DNA of 64,000 nt from Vibrio cyclitrophicus (GCA_023206055.1 CP065367.1:682001-746000), one strand, 5' to 3'. Counted from the first letter of the stretch, positions 8,721-17,804 are shown. Translations and numbers: made by a program. Notes: generated from the letters alone by a model not told the origin.

Positions 8721-9680
8721 ATGGGCCATCACCCACTCTCCTTTTATATTATGAATCTTGGCTACTTATCTATTACTGTCACCCTACTCATTTGGGCGAG
8801 CTTTTTCCTGTCTCTTAAAGGCGGAGCAAATTCAGATTTAACACCTGCAGATATCGCTCTCACAAGGTTTCTCATACCGGCTTTGGTGTTATTGCCTCTG
8901 ATGTGGAAAGCACGCAGTGCGATTGCTGAAGTCCCAAAACGATATCTAACGGGTATGTTTGTTGGTAGCGGATTACCTTATCTACTTGTTGCAGGAACGG
9001 CCATGAAGTTTGTTCCGGTATCACACGGGAGTGCTTTGGTTCCGGGAACGCTTCCTCTGTTCGTAACAGGAATCGCGGTACTCTTTTTTAAACAACCGCT
9101 TAGCCGGCACCGTGTCGTTGGTTTAAGTCTTGTTTTACTCGGGATATTGTTGTTTCTAGGAAATAGCTTAAGCAGCTTCAACTTTGAATACACCAAAGGT
9201 CACTTGTTGTTTTTGTGCGGCAGCTTGATGTGGGCAACTTTTACCATCTCAGCACGTGTTGCCAACCTTAATGCGCTCGTGAGTGCAGGTTTTATCTCAT
9301 TCTGTTCCACTTTGCTGTTACTAGCCCTAATCCTGACAGGAACGCTACCTAGCCATTTAATGGATACCCCAATCGCTCAATGGCCTTTCGCAGAGCTTGC
9401 CCTTCATTCAGCAGTGCAAGGCGTTGGTGCAGGTTTAATCGCGGCTTTCACTTATTTATATGCTGTAAACACGTTAGGGGCTGAACGTTCTGCCGCTTTT
9501 GGCAGTGCAACACCTGCTGTGGCAACCTTGTTAGCGATACCGCTTTTTAATGAGATTCCAGATATAATGACTTGGCTGGCCCTTGGTTCGATTTGCATTG
9601 GCAGTTTGGTCGCGAGCAATATTTTCATGAAGCATGACAAGTCTATGCAGTATCAACCTCCAAGCCATAGCAAAGCCTGA
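8721..9680 (+). CDS. EamA/DMT family transporter
   Basis: A membrane protein of up to 319 residues with about ten hydrophobic spans in two similar halves, typical of the drug/metabolite transporter superfamily. The first span is YLSITVTLLIWASFF. Members often export amino acids or other metabolites. The ATG at 8721 adds MGHHPLSFYI before a second ATG at 8751 (MNLGYLSITV). The latter gives the more usual N terminus, and neither has a strong ribosome site. The divergent Lrp-type regulator suggests amino-acid-linked control. The substrate is unknown. Confidence 0.88.
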   Translation: MGHHPLSFYIMNLGYLSITVTLLIWASFFLSLKGGANSDLTPADIALTRFLIPALVLLPLMWKARSAIAEVPKRYLTGMFVGSGLPYLLVAGTAMKFVPVSHGSALVPGTLPLFVTGIAVLFFKQPLSRHRVVGLSLVLLGILLFLGNSLSSFNFEYTKGHLLFLCGSLMWATFTISARVANLNALVSAGFISFCSTLLLLALILTGTLPSHLMDTPIAQWPFAELALHSAVQGVGAGLIAAFTYLYAVNTLGAERSAAFGSATPAVATLLAIPLFNEIPDIMTWLALGSICIGSLVASNIFMKHDKSMQYQPPSHSKA

Positions 9681-9838
9681 TGCTGCGTTCAAACCAACGC
9701 ACAGTTCTCCTAAGCATCGACCTTAGGGTTTGCAGTACACAGATAAGCCTACCAACGTAAGCTTATCCAAAATCTGCTTTTTCTAAGCTCGCTTCTCCAT
9801 TAAACTGTCCGACCTTTTTGTCGATCCAAGAGAACACC

Positions 9839-10294
9839 ATGCAACGCGATTACACTTTAACTTGCTTAAACAGCATGCCTCGTGAAGAACTAGAAGAATT
9901 TAGTTTAAGAATGATTCATCGCCTTGTCCCTGAAGATGCAATGACGGAACTGTTTACGTTCGAACAGGAAGAAGTGACCAATGAAGAGCGTATGCAATCA
10001 GCGAAGTTTGATGCGATGCTTCGAATGACCGCAATCGCGCTGAGTGAGGTCAACCTTGCATTTAGCGAGTCAGATAACTCACAACAAAACATCGAGCGCA
10101 TGACTCGACTATTGCTTTGGCACTTCTATGCAATGTCGTTCAACCTTGAGCAAGCGATTAGCCTTGAAACTCACTGTGACAAAGTCGAGAAGATTTTGTT
10201 GAAAGCACCGACAGAAGCATTTGGTTGGGTAAAAGAGCTAACAGAGTTGCTTCACTTCTATGCCAAAGTGAATGACGACAAAGAAAACGGATAG
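9839..10294 (+). CDS. Conserved-looking acidic cytosolic protein, function unknown
   Basis: 151 residues from the ATG at 9839 (MQRDYTLTCLNSMP). A TTG at 9818 is the only upstream alternative. It is all-helical in appearance and rich in Glu, Leu and Met (REELEEFSLRMIHRLVPEDAM), with no signal peptide, membrane span or catalytic motif. It faces a sensor kinase gene convergently with only 33 bp between stop codons. No family was recognised. Confidence 0.68.
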   Translation: MQRDYTLTCLNSMPREELEEFSLRMIHRLVPEDAMTELFTFEQEEVTNEERMQSAKFDAMLRMTAIALSEVNLAFSESDNSQQNIERMTRLLLWHFYAMSFNLEQAISLETHCDKVEKILLKAPTEAFGWVKELTELLHFYAKVNDDKENG

Positions 10295-10327
10295 ACTCGA
10301 ATATCTCCGAACCGAAGGCAGACAGAA

Positions 10328-11701
10328 CTATACCGAAGGCAAGTAGAAACTTTGCTGAAATGAGTTCTCTGCCTTTGTTGTTTCTAACACACTGTGATGC
10401 AACATCAGTATAGACTGAGCGATTTTAGTCCCAATACCCAGCGATCCATTAGGTGCTTCCAACTCGATCTCATTGTGTATAACCACTTTCACCCGTTTTG
10501 AATCCGCTTCTAGACCAACATTCATCGATACCGCCGTCCCACTTGGACTATGCCTTAATGCATTATCTAACAGATTCAAGATCAATCTCTCAAGCAGATC
10601 ACCGTCACCTACAGCCTTAATCCCATCAGGTATTTCGATATTAATCTGAACATTTTTCTGTAAGTATTGGCTTCGTATCGTCTCTAAGCACTCTCCCATC
10701 AACACATTGATATCAATCGAAGCATACTGATAGGTTGGCACAGGGTTATCACGTTTAGCGCTATCGAGTAGTGAATGGAGCTGTTCTGACAACTTGTTGC
10801 CATTGCGGTAAGCGACGTCAATTAACGGATCTGATTGCGGGTTTTGAATCTTCCACGTTTCTAGATACCCCAATACACTCGACAATGGCGTTTTCAAGTC
10901 ATGACTGAGTTGCAATAAGCTTTGTCTGCGGTGTGATGACTGATATTCAAGTTGCAAAAATTGCTGTTGAATGTGCTTCGCCATCAATTGATACGAGCGC
11001 GCAATCGGCACCAATTCTGGTACTTGATGAATGAAGTTCGGATCCAATCGAAAATCTTGCTCTGCTTGTTGCTGCAGCTTGTTGGTTACTGCTTCTATTG
11101 GGTTTAACAGACTACGTTTGACCAACAGATAAGCCCCAACCGCAAAACCTAAGATTGAGATCAGCATAAGCCCTGCTAACGCAATGTATGGCGTGTCGAC
11201 CTGCGAATTGGCAATCACGGTGTGGCGATTACTGCCAATCAAAACGTACAGATACCCAACGGTCGAACCTAGTTCTTCAATCGCCGCCACAGAGAACACC
11301 TTGCGAACCCCCGGATTGATCGGGTCTTCTCCCAGAATGGGATAAGACTCGTTGTTTAAAAACTGTTGAATAGGCGCTAGGTCTATCTGGTTCGCTAACA
11401 CAGTGCCTTCCGGCGCAGCATGGGTCGTAATATTGCCCTGACTGTCGAGGAAATAGATATCGAAATCTGGCCCTATCAACATTAAGGTGTGGAAGATGGA
11501 TTTGAGCGCTTTAGGGTTGTAGTCAGTGCCAATCATCAGTGGATTATCATCACGCATATGCACCGCCAGATCTTTATGTAAGCTCTGCTTAGTTCTCTGT
11601 TCTATGGTCTCTTTTTGCCAATGATAGGTGTAAGCAATCACCACACTCACGATCAGGAACCACAAGCTTGTGAACAGCACTAAACGCGATTTAAAACTCA
11701 T
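10328..11701 (-). CDS. Membrane sensor histidine kinase with degenerate ATP-binding G1 box
   Basis: 457 residues from the ATG at 11701, which has a strong GAGGAG ribosome site. An upstream in-frame start would add 13 residues. Two membrane spans (about 7-27 and 180-200) flank a periplasmic domain, followed by a HAMP-like linker. The H box is LLQLSHDLKTPLSSVLGYLE and the N box RLILNLLDNALRHS. The usual DxGxG is missing: VVIHNEIELEAPNG stands there, though GIGTKIAQSI keeps a G2-like element. It pairs with the OmpR-type regulator just upstream. Activity may be altered. The stimulus is unknown. Confidence 0.88.
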   Translation of the reverse strand: MSFKSRLVLFTSLWFLIVSVVIAYTYHWQKETIEQRTKQSLHKDLAVHMRDDNPLMIGTDYNPKALKSIFHTLMLIGPDFDIYFLDSQGNITTHAAPEGTVLANQIDLAPIQQFLNNESYPILGEDPINPGVRKVFSVAAIEELGSTVGYLYVLIGSNRHTVIANSQVDTPYIALAGLMLISILGFAVGAYLLVKRSLLNPIEAVTNKLQQQAEQDFRLDPNFIHQVPELVPIARSYQLMAKHIQQQFLQLEYQSSHRRQSLLQLSHDLKTPLSSVLGYLETWKIQNPQSDPLIDVAYRNGNKLSEQLHSLLDSAKRDNPVPTYQYASIDINVLMGECLETIRSQYLQKNVQINIEIPDGIKAVGDGDLLERLILNLLDNALRHSPSGTAVSMNVGLEADSKRVKVVIHNEIELEAPNGSLGIGTKIAQSILMLHHSVLETTKAENSFQQSFYLPSV

Positions 11702-11746
11702 GCTTTCTCCTCGAAGGATCTTAAGCTTGGGACGCAACACATAAAC

Positions 11747-12454
11747 CTAAGCTTTTGACTCAAATTTATAACCAACACCCCAAACGGTTTTGATAAAGTC
11801 ATCATCACTATTCGGCATCGCAAGCTTGGTTCTTAGGCGGTTGACTGTGCTACAGACGGTATGGTGATAGCCAGAGTGATGAGTATTCCAAACATGATCG
11901 AGCAGTTCGTCTTTGCTATACACACGCCCTGGGCGGGTTGCTAAAAAATGAAGTAAGGTAAATTCGGTAGCAGTCAGCGGTACGTCTTGGTTATTGAGTG
12001 AAACCTGATGGCGCTCTGGTTGAATCGTGAGACCACCAAAGCTCATAACCGATTCTATTATTGAAGTATCTTGATCAGTTGATTCAACATGGCTTAAACG
12101 ACGAAGTACGTTCCTTACTCTTGCTTGAAATTCAAGAACGCTGAAAGGTTTCGTTATGTAGTCATCAACACCGGCTTCTAAACCTGACACTTTATCTAGC
12201 TCAGCATCCCTTGCTGTTAACATGAGTACCGGCGTCCAATCCTCTTGCTGACGCAACATTCGACAGAAATCGAGTCCGTCACCGTCTGGTAAGCCACGAT
12301 CCAGTACGATCAAATCGAAATGACCATCTTTATAGAGCGCCTGAGCCTTTTCAATCACATTAGCTCTGATTATGTTATGCCCTTGGAACTTAAGATGCAT
12401 CTGCACCAGTTCAGCCAAGTCATCATCGTCTTCAACCAACAATATGTTTGCCAT
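11747..12454 (-). CDS. OmpR/PhoB family response regulator
   Basis: A receiver domain (NILLVEDDDDLAEL, phospho-acceptor Asp in IVLDRGLPDGDG, conserved Lys in YITKPFS) is joined to a C-terminal winged-helix DNA-binding domain (TATEFTLLHFLATRPGRVYSKDELLDHVW). The conserved family start is MANILLVEDD at 12454. In-frame ATGs at 12478 and 12544 would lengthen it without adding family sequence, and no ribosome site clearly decides. It precedes its kinase by 45 bp and follows two spondin-domain genes on the same strand, suggesting one operon or linked regulation. Confidence 0.94.
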   Translation of the reverse strand: MANILLVEDDDDLAELVQMHLKFQGHNIIRANVIEKAQALYKDGHFDLIVLDRGLPDGDGLDFCRMLRQQEDWTPVLMLTARDAELDKVSGLEAGVDDYITKPFSVLEFQARVRNVLRRLSHVESTDQDTSIIESVMSFGGLTIQPERHQVSLNNQDVPLTATEFTLLHFLATRPGRVYSKDELLDHVWNTHHSGYHHTVCSTVNRLRTKLAMPNSDDDFIKTVWGVGYKFESKA

Positions 12455-12559
12455 CAAATTTGCCGCAACACTATTCATGATCCCTGCTCTATTCTGAGTC
12501 TGCCCACCTTTCAATTGACCGGAACAGAGCAGGAATTCTTTCATCGTGCTTTCAACCTG

Positions 12560-13240
12560 TTACTCAGTTCGAGTAATGGTGATTCTTGCACCGGGGTTAA
12601 GGAAACGATGATTTGCACTTAACGTAGAAGTCGTAAGGCCGTCATCTTGGCTGATTACTCCAGAGTGGAAACTCACTACATCGGTGTCGTCACGAGTGGT
12701 ATTAAAACCTTCACCACCGCCTGCTGGTCCCGGAATGGTTGCAGCAAGCTCATCGTTCAGCTCAGTTCCCGAATCCCAAACATTCATGTTCATGGTAAAG
12801 GTATCACCCACCGCTAAGGACTTAAGCGATAATCCGGATTCGCCGACAAACGCATCATTGGTGTTCACCAACATGGAAGCAACTGAGATATACCCTTCTT
12901 GATTTGGGTCGACACGAATCGATACCGTGTCTTGCTCTCCTGAAAGAATCAGCCCATTGCCTGAGATGCCTTGATAAACATTGCCGTCACTGTCACTAAG
13001 CGCAAGTAATTGTGCATTACTGCCACCTTCCGCCAAGTATTCAAGATCGACAGAGGCACTTTGCCCAACTTCGAACAGGTCAAAGTTCGTATTGTGAGTC
13101 AACACCGCGAGTGGTGACATTGGTTGATTAGGGGTGAGATTAGTAACACTCACATCATAGCGATAGTAATCGTCGTCATCGTCCGGACAACCCGCCAAAA
13201 CAGCTACTGATGCAGCGATAAATAGAATTCTAGCTTTCAT
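12560..13240 (-). CDS. Spondin_N domain lipoprotein
   Basis: 226 residues with a lipoprotein signal (ILFIAASVAVLAGC, lipid-modified Cys at about 18) followed by an Asp/Tyr-rich stretch. The rest resembles the bacterial spondin_N family: VSVTNLTPNQPMSPLAVLTHN, then MLVNTNDAFVG, DSGTELNDELA and a C-terminal HRFLNPGARITITR. The family is beta-rich and extracellular. It is a paralog of the protein encoded immediately upstream at 13250, sharing the TND(A/G)FVG, GTE(L/A)NDELA and LNP motifs. It lies at the outer surface or periplasm. Biochemical role is unknown. Confidence 0.85.
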   Translation of the reverse strand: MKARILFIAASVAVLAGCPDDDDDYYRYDVSVTNLTPNQPMSPLAVLTHNTNFDLFEVGQSASVDLEYLAEGGSNAQLLALSDSDGNVYQGISGNGLILSGEQDTVSIRVDPNQEGYISVASMLVNTNDAFVGESGLSLKSLAVGDTFTMNMNVWDSGTELNDELAATIPGPAGGGEGFNTTRDDTDVVSFHSGVISQDDGLTTSTLSANHRFLNPGARITITRTE

Positions 13241-13249
13241 ACATCCCCC

Positions 13250-13933
13250 TTACTTCACAACAATGGTAATGGTTGCCACAGGGTTTAACCAGCGATGGCT
13301 ACTGCTGTCAAGGTCACTAATGCCGCCTGCAGCATCACTATCACCAATGTTACCCGGATGAATATGAACCTTAGCGTTTGATACTGCCGTTTCTACACCA
13401 GAGCCACCAGCGCCAAAGGTAATGAATGGAGGGTTCGGCATGCTGCCCGCCAGCTCATCATTGGCTTCTGTGCCTGCGTCATAACCATTTAACGTCGCTT
13501 TGTAGGTGCCCGCTTGAGTTGGGATTTTCCAGCTATCTAGACCAACAAAGCCGTCGTTGGTCGGCAGCAGCATGGCACCCAATGATAGGTACTCTAAATC
13601 ACCAGTACTCATATCAAACGTAGTTGAGACGCCTGGATTGAGAATTCCGGCGGCTGGATTCTCAACCACCACGCCTCCCGCGTTGGCAATGACACCAGAT
13701 AAACCTGAAATATCGCCACCTTCGGCCATGGACTCTAGTTCCGCAGAAGCCGTTTCACCCGTTCTAAACATGAACAGGCTTGAGTCATGAGCCGCCGCTA
13801 AGATAGGCGTAAAGTAGATCCCTTTCGTTGCATTAGTGACGGTGACTTCAAGCTCAGCAGCCTGAACTTGAGCCGCTCCGAAGGCCAACATAGCCGAGCT
13901 GATCACTAAGCTGATTTGAGTACGTTTATTCAT
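13250..13933 (-). CDS. Secreted spondin_N domain protein
   Basis: 227 residues with a Sec signal peptide (SLVISSAMLAFGAAQVQA, cleavage near AQVQA-AE). The body follows the spondin_N pattern: VTVTNATKGIYFTPILAAAHD, ETASAELESMAEGGD, LLPTNDGFVGLD, DAGTEANDELAGS and a final SHRWLNPVATITIVV. It is the first gene of a minus-strand set with its lipoprotein paralog (9 bp gap), a response regulator and a kinase. The tandem copy suggests duplication. In animals spondin_N occurs in matrix proteins. A bacterial adhesive or matrix role is only inference. Confidence 0.87.
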   Translation of the reverse strand: MNKRTQISLVISSAMLAFGAAQVQAAELEVTVTNATKGIYFTPILAAAHDSSLFMFRTGETASAELESMAEGGDISGLSGVIANAGGVVVENPAAGILNPGVSTTFDMSTGDLEYLSLGAMLLPTNDGFVGLDSWKIPTQAGTYKATLNGYDAGTEANDELAGSMPNPPFITFGAGGSGVETAVSNAKVHIHPGNIGDSDAAGGISDLDSSSHRWLNPVATITIVVK

Positions 13934-14223
13934 TTTGATTCCATCCTTTATCGAGTCCTATCGTTGCCAACAAAACGAATAACAGCGGTATACCGTTACC
14001 TTTGCCAGAACGAACTGTTGTGTTGTTGACTCTAAGAATGGCGATCAAATCTATCAGCAACTTCATTGAATTCTCATAAAACTCTCACAAGTTTATCCAA
14101 ACTTATTACTGCCAACAAAAGTAGCGATAAAGCACTAATATTTAAGTGAAAAGTATCAATTCATTACTTACGAAGGAAGGGATAGAAAAGAAGGTAAAGA
14201 ATAGAAGTGGAACGAATTAAACG
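13934..14223. other. Promoter region of the spondin/two-component operon
   Basis: Together with the following terminator and the spacer to 14332, this is about 400 bases without a gene. It contains the short palindrome CGGTATACCG around 13986 and AT-rich sequence. I could not define a -35/-10 pair with confidence. Confidence 0.45.
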
Positions 14224-14259
14224 CAAAAAGGCCGAATCGATTTAACGATTCGGCCTTTA
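14224..14259 (-). terminator. Terminator of the YggL gene
   Basis: The strong stem AAGGCCGAATCG/CGATTCGGCCTT has a short TTTAA loop. Minus-strand reading gives GGCCTTTTTGC, suiting the leftward gene ending at 14333. Confidence 0.88.
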
Positions 14260-14332
14260 TTCTGGCGTACTGTTGTTACTCTTTCATAAGCCGTATTTAG
14301 CCTTTCAATCGAGCTAACAACACAACCTCAAA

Positions 14333-14674
14333 TTAGAACGCGTAGTTTGCGTCAATCAGCTCGCTAACTTCCACTTTGCTTACTTCAGCACGGGCTTCAA
14401 GCCATTGTGCAACTTGCAGTTGTTCTGCTTCTGTTACTGAACGGTAGCGCTCAATTGAACATAAGAAACCTTCAAACAGCTCAAGGCCGCCGCCACCAAA
14501 GCACAGACCGATGCTGTCGATGAAATCAATGAACTCGTCAATGAACACATCGTATTGGTCAAAATCAGCAATCGAAGTCTTGCAGCTTACTTCAAAACCC
14601 AGAATCGCGAATTCACCTAGATATAACTTTTTGCGTAGGCGGCGATTTTTGTTTTCGATTTTATCTAATTTCAT
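14333..14674 (-). CDS. yggL: YggL family 50S ribosome-binding protein (DUF469)
   Basis: 113 residues from the ATG at 14674 (MKLDKIENKNRRLRKKLYL), preceded by AGAGAGA. An earlier in-frame start adds ten residues without a ribosome site. The pattern is that of YggL/DUF469: basic N terminus RRLRKK, then GEFAILGFEV, DEFIDFIDSIGL, FGGGGLELFEGFLC and the C-terminal WLEARAEVSKVEVSELIDA. E. coli YggL is known to bind the large ribosomal subunit. It is monocistronic, with a clear terminator. Confidence 0.88.
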   Translation of the reverse strand: MKLDKIENKNRRLRKKLYLGEFAILGFEVSCKTSIADFDQYDVFIDEFIDFIDSIGLCFGGGGLELFEGFLCSIERYRSVTEAEQLQVAQWLEARAEVSKVEVSELIDANYAF

Positions 14675-14809
14675 AACTGTCTCTCTTTTGGTTTGATAAA
14701 GCATTTATACACAGTTCTACCCTAATCCCCAAGAGTTTTGTATTGCACGAGAGTGTTAATGGCAAAATTCGTGCTACAGAAACAAAACCTTAATCAAATC
14801 TATAAAAAT

Positions 14810-14838
14810 CTGTCACTTAACTACTTCACGATTAGTCA
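14810..14838 (+). promoter_or_regulatory. Putative Pho box upstream of phoX
   Basis: CTGTCAC, CTACTTC and TTAGTCA occur at an 11-base period, separated by 4-base spacers (TTAA, ACGA). The first repeat fits the PhoB half-site CTGTCAT well, the others only partly. It lies about 90-120 bases before the phoX start, a sensible place for PhoB activation. Confidence 0.5.
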
Positions 14839-14928
14839 CACATTGACCCAACTTATTAACTCGTTAGTTAATAACTGGGTTAGTCATGAATAACGAATAA
14901 TAAAATCAGCCAATAGGAAGCAGTCGAG

Positions 14929-16956
14929 ATGAGCAAGGAAACATTTGATAGCACTCGTTTTAACAAGAGTAACAACAAACCCTTCGAAGAAGTGTTAGAT
15001 GCGAATCTTTCAAGAAGAAACGTTCTGAAAGGCGGCTTAGGCATCAGTGCAATGACCGCATTTGGCGCGTTTGGTTTAGCAGGCCACAGTACAGCGCACG
15101 CTGCGACAGCATCATCTAGCGCACCGCAAAAAAGCACTGCTACACTTGCATTCGAATCGGTTAAAGGCTCATTGACAGACAGTGTCGTTGTGCCAAAAGG
15201 CTATACAGCACAAGTATTGGTTCCTTGGGGTACTCCACTTAACAAGCAAGGCAAGGCTTGGTTAAAAGACGGCACCAACAACGCACAAGATCAAGCAAAC
15301 TCACTGGGCATGCACCACGACGGCATGCACTTCTTCCCGCTTGAGGGCAACAGTAACGACGGCTTATTGGTGATCAACCACGAATACATCGACCAAAAAG
15401 CACTGCACGCTAATGGTCCTACATACGATGAAGGCAACCGCCCTAGCCTTGATGAAGTGCGTAAAGAGATCAACGCGCACGGCGTGAGTGTGGTTCGCGT
15501 GAAACTAGAAGGTAACCAATGGGTAATGGTCGATAACGATCCACTGAACCGCCGCTACACGGGCGCTACAGTAATGGATCTGTCTGGCCCTGTTGCTCAC
15601 AGTGAATTTGCCAAAACCAAGTTCTCACAAGACGGCAGCCAAGCTCGTGGCACGTTGAACAACTGTGGTAATGGCTACACGCCATGGGGCACTTACCTAA
15701 CGTGTGAAGAAAACTGGCCGGGTTATTTCGTTAACAAAGGCGAGACAACGCCAGCGCAAGAACGTATTGGTATCGCAACCGACAAAACACGTTACGGTTG
15801 GGACACGCTTTCAGGTAACAAACAAGAACGCTTAGACGAATTTGCTCGCTTTGACGTAACACCAACAGGTGAGTCAGCAATGGATGATTACCGTAACGAA
15901 GCTCACGGTCACGGCTACATTGTTGAAATCGACCCATACACTGCAAACTCTCGCGCTAAGAAACGTTCTGCACTGGGTTGTTTCCGCCATGAAGGCTGTA
16001 CGTTTGGTAAGTTGACCGAAGGCGAGCCAATCGTATTCTACTCTGGTCACGATTCTCGCTTTGAATACCTCTACAAATTCGTATCTGAAGAGAAATGGGA
16101 CCCGCGTGACGCAGACCCACGTAATCGCCTAAGCGCGGGTGACAAGTACATGGACAAAGGCACACTGTATGTGGCTAAGTTCAATGATGATGGTTCAGGT
16201 ACTTGGCTACCACTGACTCTGAGCAGCAATACAACAAATGGCGGCAAGCTAGGTGATTCATTTGACTCTCAAGCAGCGCTTATCATCAATACAGCAGGCG
16301 CTGCCGACCTTGTTGGTGCAACGCCAATGGATCGCCCTGAATGGTGCTCTGTTGACCCGATGACTGGTACCGCTTACCTAACGCTGACTAATAACAACAA
16401 GCGTAAAGAAGCGAACTCTGCGAACCCTCGCGTAAACAACAAATTTGGTCATGTTATCCGTTGGGATGAAGGCAAAACGGCAGGCGAGTTCGATTGGGAT
16501 ATCTTCGTATTTGGCTCTCCAGCAGTGGAAGACAAGTCTATTAACCGCTCTGGTCTAACAGACATGAACCAATTCGCGAGCCCTGACGGCTTAGCGTTTG
16601 ATGCTCGTGGCATCTTGTGGATTCAGACAGATAACGGCGCAGACGAAGTAACCGGCTACACCAATGACCAAATGCTGGCTGTTGTTCCATCTCAATTAAC
16701 GGATGACAAAGGCAACAGCGCAGTGATTGATGCAAACAACCAAGCACAGCTTAAACGCTTCTTTGTGGGTCCAAACGGATGTGAAGTAACTGGCTTTACT
16801 ATCAGCCCAGACTTCAAATCACTGTTTGTGAACATTCAACACCCTGCAAACTGGCCATCGTCTGAAGATGCAACGGCTCAAACTCAAGGCAACGTTCGCC
16901 CAAGAGCATCTACCGTAGTGATTCGTCGTGAAGACGGTGGTGAAATCGCGGTTTAA
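14929..16956 (+). CDS. phoX: PhoX-type alkaline phosphatase (DUF839), TAT-exported
   Basis: A 675-residue PhoX-family enzyme that releases phosphate from organic phosphoesters outside the inner membrane, using Fe and Ca cofactors in characterised members. A twin-arginine signal (SRRNVLKGGLGISAM) lies at about residues 28-45, with Ala-rich cleavage near AHA. Family marks include NNCGNGYTPWGTYLTCEENW, RHEGCTFGKL, DRPEWCSVDP and SPDGLAFDARGILWIQTDNG. A possible Pho box upstream points to induction by phosphate starvation. A terminator follows at once, so it is transcribed alone. Family assignment is firm. Substrate range is not readable. Confidence 0.93.
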   Translation: MSKETFDSTRFNKSNNKPFEEVLDANLSRRNVLKGGLGISAMTAFGAFGLAGHSTAHAATASSSAPQKSTATLAFESVKGSLTDSVVVPKGYTAQVLVPWGTPLNKQGKAWLKDGTNNAQDQANSLGMHHDGMHFFPLEGNSNDGLLVINHEYIDQKALHANGPTYDEGNRPSLDEVRKEINAHGVSVVRVKLEGNQWVMVDNDPLNRRYTGATVMDLSGPVAHSEFAKTKFSQDGSQARGTLNNCGNGYTPWGTYLTCEENWPGYFVNKGETTPAQERIGIATDKTRYGWDTLSGNKQERLDEFARFDVTPTGESAMDDYRNEAHGHGYIVEIDPYTANSRAKKRSALGCFRHEGCTFGKLTEGEPIVFYSGHDSRFEYLYKFVSEEKWDPRDADPRNRLSAGDKYMDKGTLYVAKFNDDGSGTWLPLTLSSNTTNGGKLGDSFDSQAALIINTAGAADLVGATPMDRPEWCSVDPMTGTAYLTLTNNNKRKEANSANPRVNNKFGHVIRWDEGKTAGEFDWDIFVFGSPAVEDKSINRSGLTDMNQFASPDGLAFDARGILWIQTDNGADEVTGYTNDQMLAVVPSQLTDDKGNSAVIDANNQAQLKRFFVGPNGCEVTGFTISPDFKSLFVNIQHPANWPSSEDATAQTQGNVRPRASTVVIRREDGGEIAV

Positions 16957-16981
16957 ATACATAGGCTAGCTAAGTAAGATC

Positions 16982-17022
16982 AAAAAGAGCGATAAGGCCA
17001 AATACCCTATCGCTCTTTTTAT
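16982..17022 (+). terminator. Terminator of phoX
   Basis: The stem AAAAAGAGCGATA/TATCGCTCTTTTT has a 13-base loop and a T-run. Confidence 0.92.
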
Positions 17023-17087
17023 ATTCTATTCATTCTTGGATTTAAGTAAGAATCCGAACCTTCAAGCTCATCATCTTCCCAAAAGCT

Positions 17088-17165
17088 AGTCATCCCAAGT
17101 ACTCACCATACCAAGTACGCGTCATCCTCGAGAAGTAGGAACGACTGAGTCGGGGATCTCTTCTC
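17088..17165. repeat. Probable dispersed Vibrio intergenic repeat
   Basis: The text GTCATCCTCGAGAAGTAGG, then ACGACTGAGTCGGGGATCTC, has the form of short intergenic repeats (gtcatcc...gggatctc) common in Vibrio genomes. Only one copy is visible here, so the assignment rests on remembered patterns. It lies between the phoX terminator and a lysE-type gene. Confidence 0.5.
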
Positions 17166-17183
17166 GTTGTAGACTAACCAGAA

Positions 17184-17804
17184 TTAACTCACGAACAACC
17201 ACACACCAACACCCATCATCAGTGTACCTGCAATACGGTTCATCAACTTAACGTTATCGGCTTTGCCCAACATATGCTTTAAGCTCTTACCGCCTGTCGC
17301 ATACAAAGTCATACAAACAAATTCAGAGACCAGAATAATCGACACAAGAATCAACAACTGTGGTGCTAAGTCTTTACTGCTGTTGATAAAAGGAGGCAGT
17401 AGAGAAATCATAAACGCCCAGCCTTTTGGATTAGCGATCGCAGTAACAAAGCCTTGAACCACCAAGTCCCAATCATTGTTCACTTGAGCTTCTTGATTAT
17501 CAGTACTGATCGCCAGCTTACCTCTTGAACGCCACATCTGAACACCTAAATAGAACAAGTACCCTGCGCCCACAAACTTGAAGCCTGTAAATAGCCATGG
17601 GTAATTCAACATAATCGAAGCGATACCTAATACTGCGGCAACTGAAACCACAGCGACACCAGCCAATTCACCGATCATCATCCATAATGTACGCTTGTAT
17701 CCAACACTCATTCCAAGTGTCAAAGCCAAGGTCATACACATGCCGGGCGTGATTGACACGAAGAAAAACGTGGGAATAAAAGCCCAAAGTAGTGCGCTAT
17801 CCAT
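17184..17804 (-). CDS. LysE/RhtB family amino-acid exporter
   Basis: 206 residues with five to six hydrophobic spans. The N-terminal FIPTFFFVSITPGMCMTLALTLGMSVGYKR is typical of the family (the usual TPGP is TPGM here), followed by GAGYLFYLGVQMWRS and NPKGWAFMISLLPPF, both hallmark stretches. Members export basic or neutral amino acids or homoserine lactones from the cytoplasm. The substrate cannot be read from sequence. It stands alone on the minus strand, separated from the helicase gene by a terminator. Confidence 0.9.
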   Translation of the reverse strand: MDSALLWAFIPTFFFVSITPGMCMTLALTLGMSVGYKRTLWMMIGELAGVAVVSVAAVLGIASIMLNYPWLFTGFKFVGAGYLFYLGVQMWRSRGKLAISTDNQEAQVNNDWDLVVQGFVTAIANPKGWAFMISLLPPFINSSKDLAPQLLILVSIILVSEFVCMTLYATGGKSLKHMLGKADNVKLMNRIAGTLMMGVGVWLFVS

